Both the position numbers and the translations under genes were made by a program. A stretch of 64,000 nt of DNA from Algoriphagus lutimaris (lineage in GTDB: Bacteria; Bacteroidota; Bacteroidia; Cytophagales; Cyclobacteriaceae): the NCBI RefSeq assembly GCF_017051705.1, contig NZ_JAFIDJ010000001.1, positions 930,001-994,000 of the forward strand, written 5' to 3'. Positions 57,370 through 64,000 of the stretch are shown in pieces. Each line of letters starts with the position of its first letter. Position 1 is the first letter of the stretch. The notes under the pieces are model-generated. The model had not been told where the DNA came from and ran no database searches. It saw nothing but the letters and a program-made list of their open reading frames with translations.

Positions 57370-60336
57370 TTAATTCAAGAATTCATCAAATGTCAAGCTC
57401 ACGAAATACATGGTTCCAATGGTTGGATTTCCCCAAGCTTGCGTATATCCATTACTAAACAAGTTGGAACCACCTACTTTTAGGATCGATTTGATGCTTT
57501 TCAATTTATAGCTTACTTGAGCATCCAAAGCGCCATATGCTGGCACCACAGATAGTTGTTGGCTTGAAACAGGAGCATTTACAAATGAAGATTGCCAAGC
57601 AAACTCACCTTGCCATCTATAAGTGATAGCAAATCCCAAATTGTCAACTACCTCTCTGTTTCCAAAATTAAGCACATATCTATACTCTGGAGTGTTAAAG
57701 CTTGGTTGGAAGCCAGTCTCCGCTAATTCCTCTAAATTAGATAGGGTATTGTAAGAAACGTTACCTCCAATGGTGTAGCCTTTTGGCAGTTTATAATCCA
57801 AACTGGCTGCCCATCCCCAAGACTCAATAATCTCGGTCCTATTTACTGGAAGCCCATAAACATTTCTCGAATTAGGAATCGCTCCGATCAGGTTCAATCC
57901 AGTAAGAGCATTGGGTCCTGCCAAGCCTGCATCTGTTTTATCTTGGACCAGCACTTGCAACCCATTGAAGTTTTCGAATCGATTGAAATATGCATAGGCA
58001 TCCACTAATAAGTTATTCCCCCAAATTCCTTTATAGCCCACTTCAAAAGACTTGACTCTTTCAGGTTTGAATTCTTTGATTTCATAAGGCTGGAGTTGGT
58101 TAATATTGGCAGTAGAAGCAAATAAACCAATTGCTTGAATTATTGCTGCAGGGGCATCGGCTGGATCGATGATTCCTTGTTCTATAAGACCTTGAACATA
58201 TTCTATAGCCTGAGATTGAATTGCTGGATCTTGGGCAGATTGTTGTACCGCAGCACCAAACTTGGTCACGTTCGCCAAGGTATACCCAGGATTGTTATTG
58301 AGATTATAACGGTCCGCAAATAAGGGCAGGCCACCAATCAATCTTGCCTGAGGAGTATTTAAATCTATATACTGATCTTGGTTCGTTGGGATACGAAAAC
58401 CTGTTTGATAGGAAGCTCTAAAATTATGGTTTCCTACCGTATAAACTCCCGAAATTCTTGGAGACCATTGCCCCGCGAAATTTTCGTTTTTATCGTATCT
58501 GGCAGAAGCAGTCAATTTGAAATGGTCATTGAAGAATCTTTTGGATCCTTGAATGTATCCACCATATTCATTGATGTTGAATTCATCCCCGTTTTCATCC
58601 AATGCGAAAATGGTTCCATTGGAGTTTAAGCTGTAAATTCTATAGTTGGCACCTACTACGAATTCGGCAAACTTGATTTGTTCAGAGAAGTTGTAGGAAC
58701 CTTCAAAATGGTAAAGATTACTACTGTCTACAAATCTTGCCCCAACACCATTTTGGTCGCCTGGAATTGGCTTCGAGGAAACTTGTCTCAATGCATTTTG
58801 GAATTCTGAAGTACCTGGAATATATCTCCCTTGATCAGCAAAAGCTCTAGCAGCCAAATGAGCTTGATCGGCAGGGAGACCAGCACCTACTGCCTGAGCA
58901 TAAGCACCAACGTATTCTGGAAACCATTGGGTACTGGCTTTCCAAGCTTCATTGATTCCTTGTGCGGCCGTACCAACTGCAAAGGCATCACCAGAGCGTT
59001 CTTGGGTAGTATAAGCTCTCAAATACCAGTTAGAAGCTCTTAATTCAGCTTTGTATTGTCCGATGGTAAAGTCTTTTAGGGAATATCTATCTGCTCCGGT
59101 ATAAACTGTAGTTCCGAAGCCTAGGTTTCCTTGTAACACTGCTTCAATATTATCATTGATTCGATAATGCAGTGCAGCATTCATCTTGATGGATTTGGTG
59201 CCATAATCAGCTAAATCGCGCTCTAAATAGCCTGTTCTGGACACAAATGTATTTGGAATTAAAGGTAACGCAGCATCTGGAAGTACACCGGCTGCTACCA
59301 TTGCTTGAGCAATGGACTGCATATTTACATTAGTTTCATCTCCATATATATTGACTCCATTGTAAGCTGGATTATTTCCAGGGTTCCCTGTTTCAATGGT
59401 AGACCCATTTAATAAGGATTGATCTCTAAAGTCATTTGCCTGCCAATCGTCTGCAGTCAAATATTCAAAGTTCACTTTGAAGGCAAACTTATCACTAATG
59501 GCTTTTGCATAACGTGCGCTGAAATTATAAAAACCTGTGGTAGGATTGGATCTGTTGCCTTCATCCATAATACCAGTCTTCAGGTTTGCAGAAAGTCCCT
59601 GGTATAAGAATGGGCTTTTAGAATTCATCAACAATATTCCATTGATCGCATTAGGACCATAAAGTGCTGATGATGCACCTGGAAGTAATTCTACGCTTTC
59701 CAGATCCAATTCAGAAATACCTACAATGTTCCCCACAGAGAAATTCAAACCAGGTGCTTGGTTATCCATTCCATCGATCAATTGTACGGTTCTTACATTT
59801 CCGTTGGCATTAAAACCACGGGTATTGAAAGATTTGAATAGGAGGGACTGTGTACTCATTTCCACTCCCTTCATGTTATTGATGGCATCGTAAAAGCTTG
59901 CTTGCGGCGCATCTCGAATCGCAATGATATCCATTTTCTCAACAGATACAGGAGATTGCAACACACTTTCTTCCATTCTGGAAGCAGAAACTATTACTTC
60001 CTGACCAAGGATGGATGTTTCTGTCATTTGGATGTCTAAATTACTAACACCACCCGTAACTTCTACTTCCTGAGTATTATAACCTACCATAGAAAATACA
60101 AGAGTAAATGGAGGCTCTTGGTCTACGCTTAGGGAAAAATTACCAGAAAGGTCAGATATAGTTCCAATCACTTTTCCTTTCACAAGAATGTTAACTCCTA
60201 CTAACGTTTCTTGCGTATCAGCATCAGTTACCACACCAGAAACCATCGTTTGGGCAAAAACCCTGAAAGTACTTATGGAAACTAAAAGGAACAGCGTTAA
60301 AACTACCCTCTTCAAATTTGGAGTAGAATTTCTCAT
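57370..60336 (-). CDS. TonB-dependent receptor with N-terminal carboxypeptidase-regulatory domain
   Basis: The product is 988 aa with a signal peptide ending RVFAQ. A CarboxypepD_reg-like domain lies at about 30-115 (VSGVVTDADTQETLVGV, FSMVGYNTQEVEV), the plug at about 120-240 (NNMKGVEMSTQSLLFKSFN, VQLIDGMDNQAPGLNF, SVELLPGASSALYGPNAIN) and a 22-strand barrel to the C-terminus ending MYFVSLTFDEFLN. No SusD gene is adjacent and there is no N-terminal anti-sigma contact domain, so it is a general receptor rather than a Sus pair. The substrate cannot be inferred. A palindrome of FNR type lies about 250 bases upstream. Confidence 0.95.
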   Translation of the reverse strand: MRNSTPNLKRVVLTLFLLVSISTFRVFAQTMVSGVVTDADTQETLVGVNILVKGKVIGTISDLSGNFSLSVDQEPPFTLVFSMVGYNTQEVEVTGGVSNLDIQMTETSILGQEVIVSASRMEESVLQSPVSVEKMDIIAIRDAPQASFYDAINNMKGVEMSTQSLLFKSFNTRGFNANGNVRTVQLIDGMDNQAPGLNFSVGNIVGISELDLESVELLPGASSALYGPNAINGILLMNSKSPFLYQGLSANLKTGIMDEGNRSNPTTGFYNFSARYAKAISDKFAFKVNFEYLTADDWQANDFRDQSLLNGSTIETGNPGNNPAYNGVNIYGDETNVNMQSIAQAMVAAGVLPDAALPLIPNTFVSRTGYLERDLADYGTKSIKMNAALHYRINDNIEAVLQGNLGFGTTVYTGADRYSLKDFTIGQYKAELRASNWYLRAYTTQERSGDAFAVGTAAQGINEAWKASTQWFPEYVGAYAQAVGAGLPADQAHLAARAFADQGRYIPGTSEFQNALRQVSSKPIPGDQNGVGARFVDSSNLYHFEGSYNFSEQIKFAEFVVGANYRIYSLNSNGTIFALDENGDEFNINEYGGYIQGSKRFFNDHFKLTASARYDKNENFAGQWSPRISGVYTVGNHNFRASYQTGFRIPTNQDQYIDLNTPQARLIGGLPLFADRYNLNNNPGYTLANVTKFGAAVQQSAQDPAIQSQAIEYVQGLIEQGIIDPADAPAAIIQAIGLFASTANINQLQPYEIKEFKPERVKSFEVGYKGIWGNNLLVDAYAYFNRFENFNGLQVLVQDKTDAGLAGPNALTGLNLIGAIPNSRNVYGLPVNRTEIIESWGWAASLDYKLPKGYTIGGNVSYNTLSNLEELAETGFQPSFNTPEYRYVLNFGNREVVDNLGFAITYRWQGEFAWQSSFVNAPVSSQQLSVVPAYGALDAQVSYKLKSIKSILKVGGSNLFSNGYTQAWGNPTIGTMYFVSLTFDEFLN

Positions 60337-60582
60337 ATAGAATATTGGGTTTTAATTAAATAAGGGGATTAAGGTTTAATTTCATCTGAAATTTGGCCCA
60401 AATAGCAAATAAAAATTGAATTTGTATACTTATTTAATTGAATAGATTATTAGAAAAAAAGTAGCATTAGAGGAAACTGAGCACATTTTTAAAGAAAATT
60501 TAAAAAAAAATGGAAGATCATTACCAATCTTATTTGCGAAAATTCATTTTGTTAAAAAAAACAAAAAATATTATTTTTTTTA

Positions 60583-60596
60583 TTGATCTACATCAA
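60583..60596. promoter_or_regulatory. FNR/CRP-type palindrome TTGAT-N4-ATCAA
   Basis: TTGATCTACATCAA is an exact match to the FNR consensus TTGATNNNNATCAA. It lies 247 bases upstream of the TonB receptor start and 6 bases from the gldC terminator. No FNR gene is in the window. A chance match is possible in AT-rich DNA. Confidence 0.4.
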
Positions 60597-60626
60597 CAAA
60601 AAAAGCCCGTTTATTAAGCGGGCTTT
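60595..60626 (-). terminator. Rho-independent terminator after gldC
   Basis: On the reverse strand AAAGCCCG and CGGGCTTT (60619-60626, 60602-60609) form an 8 bp stem with a TTAATAAA-like loop, followed by a T-run ending in TTGTTGATG. It closes the truB-ribF-scoA-scoB-gldC transcript. Confidence 0.85.
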
Positions 60627-60649
60627 AATTTATTTACTTGAAACTCTAT

Positions 60650-60991
60650 CTACTTTGTATTTTTATTTTCCTCATTTACATGCCTAACCAACCGGTCACA
60701 CAAATCTTTAATTTCTTCGGACATGTATTCATCACCGGTACTATTAAGAATCGTTTGCCCCATACCTCCTAGAATATCAATATAAAATCTCTTCATTTCT
60801 ACCACGGACATATCTTCAGTCCAGAGATCAATTCGTAGGGTACTTTGATTGAGGTTGTCCCAAATATTTAAACTAATACTTTTCGTAGATTCCAGCCCTT
60901 CATTTTCTTTATCAGAAGCATCCCATGTAATGGCTTTTGGAAGACTTTTCTCGTCTAATTCAATTTGAAATTTAATATCTGATTTTTTCAT
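60650..60991 (-). CDS. gldC: Gliding motility protein GldC
   Basis: The product is 113 aa: FQIELDEKSLPKAITWDASD, STKSISLNIWDNLNQSTLRI, MKRFYIDILGGMGQTIL and DRLVRHVNE, the GldC pattern. GldC is a cytoplasmic protein linked to Bacteroidota gliding and type IX secretion in Flavobacterium, with an accessory role. It is the last gene of the reverse operon, 63 bases after scoB. Presence of gldC does not prove that this strain glides. Confidence 0.92.
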   Translation of the reverse strand: MKKSDIKFQIELDEKSLPKAITWDASDKENEGLESTKSISLNIWDNLNQSTLRIDLWTEDMSVVEMKRFYIDILGGMGQTILNSTGDEYMSEEIKDLCDRLVRHVNEENKNTK

Positions 60992-61054
60992 TCTTGGAAA
61001 TTTTTCTGGTAAACCCTTGGATCTTCCAGAGAGTTCAATTGCTTAAATATTTAT

Positions 61055-61711
61055 TCAAAATACCATTTCTGGTACTTCTCCATTAATTATTAATTTACCT
61101 GAGGTTTTCGACTTGATATCTTCCACACTAACCCCTGGAGCTCGTTCTTTCAGAATAAATCCTCCAGCAGGATGTACTTCCAAGACCGCTAAATCTGTGA
61201 CTATTTTCTTCACACAGTGTACTCCTGTAATGGGAAGGGTACATTTAGGAAGTAATTTGGACTCTCCACTTTTTGAACAGTGCTGCATCGCCACAATAAT
61301 ATTTTCGGCAGAAGCCACTAAATCCATAGCACCTCCCATTCCTTTTACCATTTTACCGGGAATTTTCCAGTTGGCAATGTCTCCATTTTCAGAAACCTCC
61401 ATTGCTCCCAGAATTGTCAAATGCACATGTCCCCCTCGAATCATTGCAAAGGATTCTGCTGAATCAAACAGTACTGATCCTTTTAGCATACTAATGGTTT
61501 GCTTTCCTGCGTTGATTAAATCCGGGTCCACATCTTCTTCTTTTGGAAAGGGTCCGATCCCCAACAGACCATTTTCAGATTGGAGTACAACTTCCATATC
61601 GTCGGGAATGTAATTGGCTACTAGGGTAGGAATACCAATTCCTAAATTTATATACTGCCCATTTTTCACCTCTTTGGCAATCCGTTGAGCTATTTGATCT
61701 TTACTTAACAT
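61055..61711 (-). CDS. scoB: 3-oxoacid CoA-transferase, subunit B
   Basis: The product is 218 aa: YINLGIGIPTLVANYIPD, the catalytic Glu in SENGLLGIGP, KGSVLFDSAESFAMIRGGH and MVKGMGGAMDLVASA. It is the beta subunit of succinyl-CoA:3-ketoacid CoA-transferase, which moves CoA between succinyl-CoA and acetoacetate. It starts 11 bases after scoA. Confidence 0.96.
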   Translation of the reverse strand: MLSKDQIAQRIAKEVKNGQYINLGIGIPTLVANYIPDDMEVVLQSENGLLGIGPFPKEEDVDPDLINAGKQTISMLKGSVLFDSAESFAMIRGGHVHLTILGAMEVSENGDIANWKIPGKMVKGMGGAMDLVASAENIIVAMQHCSKSGESKLLPKCTLPITGVHCVKKIVTDLAVLEVHPAGGFILKERAPGVSVEDIKSKTSGKLIINGEVPEMVF

Positions 61712-61722
61712 GGATTTTGGGT

Positions 61723-62418
61723 TTAGTTGGAAACAGTTCTTTTCTCTATTCGCTTTTCATAATTCTTGCCCTGGAATATGCGTTGAACATAGATCCCAGG
61801 ACAATGAATCTCATTAGGGTCTAATTCGCCTACTCCTACCAACACTTCTACCTCAGCAATACAGATCTTTCCCGCTGGAGCCATGATGGGATTAAAGTTT
61901 CTGGCCGTCCCTTTAAAAATGAGGTTCCCGGCAGTATCTCCCTTCCAAGCTTTGATAATGGAAAAATCAGCTTTTAGTGCGCGTTCCATAAGATATACCT
62001 TGCCATCGAATTCTCTGGTTTCTTTCCCTTCAGCCACTTCCGTCCCTACTCCTGCAGGTGTAAAAAAAGCTGGAATTCCTGCTCCTCCTGCTCGGACTCT
62101 CTCTGCCAAGGTACCTTGAGGAATAAGATCTACTTCTAATTCTCCCTGAAGTAATTGACGTTCAAATTCAGCATTTTCACCTACATAGCTGGAAATCATT
62201 TTTTTTACCATATGCTTTTTGAGGAGGAGTCCTATTCCAAAATCATCCACTCCAGCGTTATTGGAAACAATGGTTAAATTATTTATATCCAGATCCAAAA
62301 GTGCAGATATACAATTTTCTGGAATTCCGGAAAGTCCAAAACCTCCCATCATCAGCATAGCACCGGAAGGAATATCAGCTACTGCTGCCTTGGCGTCTTT
62401 CACTGTTTTATTGATCAT
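61723..62418 (-). CDS. scoA: 3-oxoacid CoA-transferase, subunit A
   Basis: The product is 231 aa: AMLMMGGFGLSGIPENCI, LTIVSNNAGVDDFGIG, YVGENAEFERQLLQGELEV and DLIPQGTLAERVRAGGAGI. Alpha subunit of the same transferase, probably used in ketone-body or branched-chain breakdown. It follows ribF by 10 bases. Confidence 0.96.
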   Translation of the reverse strand: MINKTVKDAKAAVADIPSGAMLMMGGFGLSGIPENCISALLDLDINNLTIVSNNAGVDDFGIGLLLKKHMVKKMISSYVGENAEFERQLLQGELEVDLIPQGTLAERVRAGGAGIPAFFTPAGVGTEVAEGKETREFDGKVYLMERALKADFSIIKAWKGDTAGNLIFKGTARNFNPIMAPAGKICIAEVEVLVGVGELDPNEIHCPGIYVQRIFQGKNYEKRIEKRTVSN

Positions 62419-62428
62419 AACTTTGGGT

Positions 62429-63352
62429 TTATAGTAAAGACTTGGCCAATTTCTGATCCATGGCCAGTTGATTTTTCAATTCTTCAAGATTGTCAAATTT
62501 CCGCTCTTCCCGTAAAAACTCCTTCAAATAAATCGTGATCTGCTTATCATAAAGATCCCCAATAAAATCAAATAAATGCGCTTCTACGGTTTTTTTGGTA
62601 CCACCTACTGTGGGTCTATTTCCAATGTTCAACATCGCTTTGAACAAGGAACCATTCACCAATGCTTCCACCGCATACACCCCATCTTTGGGAATCAATT
62701 TATAGTCATTCGGGATATGGATATTTGCTGTAGGAAAGCCAATGGATCTACCTATTTGTTGCCCTTTAATAACGATCCCATTTAATTCATACGGACGACC
62801 AAGGGAACTGGTCGCTCTTTTTACATTTCCGGTTTCTAAAGCAGTTCGAATTTTTGTGCTAGAAACCCCAATTTCATCCACATCTTGACGAGAAATTTCC
62901 TCTAGTTCAAAACCAAATTCCTGATGATGCTCTTTTAAATACTCAAAACTTCCTTCCCTGTTTTTGCCAAAACGATGATCATATCCTATGACCAGCTTTT
63001 TGGTATGGATTTTCTCCATCAATACTTTATCTATAAACTCCCTTGAGCTTAATTGGGAAAATTCCTTGGTAAATGGAATGGTAATTAAGTGGTCGATCCC
63101 AAAATATCTTAATAATTTGGTCTTCTCCTCAAAGGTGCTCAACAACCTCAAATTATGTTCATCGGGATAGAGCACCAATCTTGGATGTGGCCAAAAAGTA
63201 ATTAAAACGGTTTCTCCCTGTATATTCCGGGCGATTTCTCGGATTCGCTTTAAAATCTTTTGATGTCCTAAATGTACTCCATCGAAGGTCCCACTTGTTA
63301 CTACCGGATTGGGAATATGAGGGATATCACTTAGTCCTTCGTAGATTTTCAT
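62429..63352 (-). CDS. ribF: Bifunctional riboflavin kinase/FMN adenylyltransferase
   Basis: The product is 307 aa. The N-terminal nucleotidyltransferase part has SGTFDGVHLGHQKIL, LITFWPHPRLVL, VIGYDHRFGKNREG and VSSTKIR. The C-terminal riboflavin-kinase part has GIVIKGQQIGRSIGFPTANI, KAMLNIGNRPTVGG and VEAHLFDFIGDLYDK. It makes FMN and FAD. It starts 15 bases after truB, an order common in bacteria. Confidence 0.96.
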   Translation of the reverse strand: MKIYEGLSDIPHIPNPVVTSGTFDGVHLGHQKILKRIREIARNIQGETVLITFWPHPRLVLYPDEHNLRLLSTFEEKTKLLRYFGIDHLITIPFTKEFSQLSSREFIDKVLMEKIHTKKLVIGYDHRFGKNREGSFEYLKEHHQEFGFELEEISRQDVDEIGVSSTKIRTALETGNVKRATSSLGRPYELNGIVIKGQQIGRSIGFPTANIHIPNDYKLIPKDGVYAVEALVNGSLFKAMLNIGNRPTVGGTKKTVEAHLFDFIGDLYDKQITIYLKEFLREERKFDNLEELKNQLAMDQKLAKSLL

Positions 63353-63367
63353 CGTTTTATTGTTGAA

Positions 63368-64000
63368 TTATTCAGCTAGATGCCGAGACTTGATTTCTTC
63401 AATCAAAGCAGGAAGTTCCTTTGCTTCCGATAATTTGAAATCCCCAATTCTAGTCCTACATAAGGCACTCATATAAGCACCAACTTGTAAGATCTCTCCA
63501 AGATCACGTGCAAGACTTCTGATGTAGGTACCTTTTGAGCATGAAATCCGAAAATCTATTTCTCCAGCCTCAAACCTAGTAATCTCAAATTCACGAACCT
63601 GCACCAAACGGGGTTCCATTTTGACGTCTATTCCTTTCCTAGCAGATTCATATACTCGTTTTCCATCTACTTTGATTGCGGAATGCATGGGAGGTATCTG
63701 AAGAATATCTCCTGACAATTGTTTGACTGCTGACTCCACTTCTTCTAAAGTAATATGAGCAGGATCTGCTACAGGAATGACAGGTTTCTCAAGATCAAAG
63801 GATTCTGTGGTAGAACCAAGTACAAAGGTTCCCGTGTACTCCTTTTCCTGCCCCATAAAACCTTCAATCTGTTTGGTCATTTTACCAGCGCAAACGATTA
63901 AAAGACCAGTGGCTAAAGGATCCAAAGTCCCAGCATGTCCCACTTTTTTGATTTTGAGTGCATTTCTGACTTTTTTGACTACATCAAATGAAGTCCATTC
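63368..64000 (-). CDS. truB: tRNA pseudouridine-55 synthase TruB (cut by window edge)
   Basis: The reverse frame is open to the right edge, so the N-terminus is missing; 210 residues are present, beginning EWTSFDVVKKVRNAL. The catalytic Asp is in VGHAGTLDPLATG, with KEYTGTFVLGSTTESFD, PPMHSAIKVDGKRVYE and the C-terminal SCSKGTYIRSLARDLG. It makes pseudouridine 55 in the T loop of tRNAs. Upstream of ribF by 15 bases. Confidence 0.95.
   Translation of the reverse strand, partial: EWTSFDVVKKVRNALKIKKVGHAGTLDPLATGLLIVCAGKMTKQIEGFMGQEKEYTGTFVLGSTTESFDLEKPVIPVADPAHITLEEVESAVKQLSGDILQIPPMHSAIKVDGKRVYESARKGIDVKMEPRLVQVREFEITRFEAGEIDFRISCSKGTYIRSLARDLGEILQVGAYMSALCRTRIGDFKLSEAKELPALIEEIKSRHLAE

Larger units (their letters stand above)
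60337..60649. other. Intergenic region with FNR-type box and terminator
   Basis: About 310 very AT-rich bases before the TonB receptor start (transcribed leftward) and after gldC. It contains the FNR-type palindrome at 60583-60596 and the gldC terminator at 60602-60626. No open frame was found. No clear -7 box for the receptor was recognised. Confidence 0.6.

Noticed and set aside
61113-61613. Forward frame of 166 codons opposite scoB
   Set aside because: scoB is conserved over this whole stretch; the antisense frame is by chance.
62419-63367. FMN riboswitch before ribF
   Set aside because: Only 15 bases separate truB and ribF, and no conserved RFN pattern is visible.
1-64000. CRISPR array, insertion sequence or defence island
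   Set aside because: No regularly spaced short repeats, transposase, Cas or restriction-modification motifs were seen in any frame.

Overview
The window looks like a piece of a Bacteroidota chromosome, most likely order Cytophagales and close to Cyclobacteriaceae/Algoriphagus. The evidence is the gliding gene gldC, a TonB receptor with an N-terminal carboxypeptidase-regulatory domain, many Bacteroidota-type DUF lipoproteins, AT-rich DNA, start sites without strong Shine-Dalgarno sequences, and promoters of the TTG-N18-21-TAnnTTTG type. Gene content is mostly housekeeping plus secreted or envelope functions. I saw no insertion sequence, prophage, CRISPR array or toxin-antitoxin pair.

Layout. 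1-2.06 kb: start of smc (reverse, running off the left edge), then 1.45 kb without genes made of dispersed repeats, including a ~420 bp unit present twice. 2.06-6.5 kb: a small anchored protein, a Tat-type Rieske lipoprotein, a GT-C membrane glycosyltransferase, a WYL regulator and a decayed gene fragment. 6.5-14.2 kb (reverse): M28 peptidase plus NlpC/P60 lipoprotein, and an operon of three amidohydrolase paralogs of which only the middle one keeps its metal ligands. 14.4-20.3 kb (forward): a compact five-gene cluster (receiver-only response regulator, membrane HEAT protein, processive GT2 synthase, YaiO-like outer-membrane barrel, unknown anchored protein) that reads as a regulated exopolysaccharide synthesis and export system; an LtaS-like sulfatase-fold membrane enzyme converges on it. 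22.4-25.9 kb: PmtA-like methyltransferase, DUF3253, msrA, a phosphorylase-like protein (DUF6909) and a Cys-rich lipoprotein. 26-30.5 kb (reverse): M20 amidohydrolase, gamma-glutamyltransferase and a carboxypeptidase-regulatory-domain protein. 30.7-38.3 kb: DEAD-box helicase with a TTG start, muramidase, DinB, a SerB-SerA fusion, DUF4920/DUF983 genes and a BCCT transporter.

38.4-44 kb: a TetR regulator with palindromic candidate operators, followed by an ABC exporter whose nucleotide-binding domain has lost its signature, Walker B and H-loop residues, then HlyD, TolC and DUF1330. 44.8-48.2 kb: divergent uxaA and kdgK-eda (hexuronate to pyruvate plus glyceraldehyde-3-phosphate) around a palindrome. 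48.2-53.2 kb: 1-Cys peroxiredoxin, a TIGR04282/DUF6134/TIGR04283/VOC operon and gapA. 53.3-57.2 kb: two identical tRNA-Glu genes under a consensus promoter, then a large haem c lipoprotein with HEAT repeats. 57.4-64 kb (reverse): a TonB-dependent receptor and the operon truB-ribF-scoA-scoB-gldC (truB cut by the right edge).

The best candidates for something under-described are the 14.4-20.3 kb polysaccharide cluster, the degenerate ABC exporter operon and the amidohydrolase trio with two predicted inactive members. All assignments come from reading motifs by eye; no database search was run.
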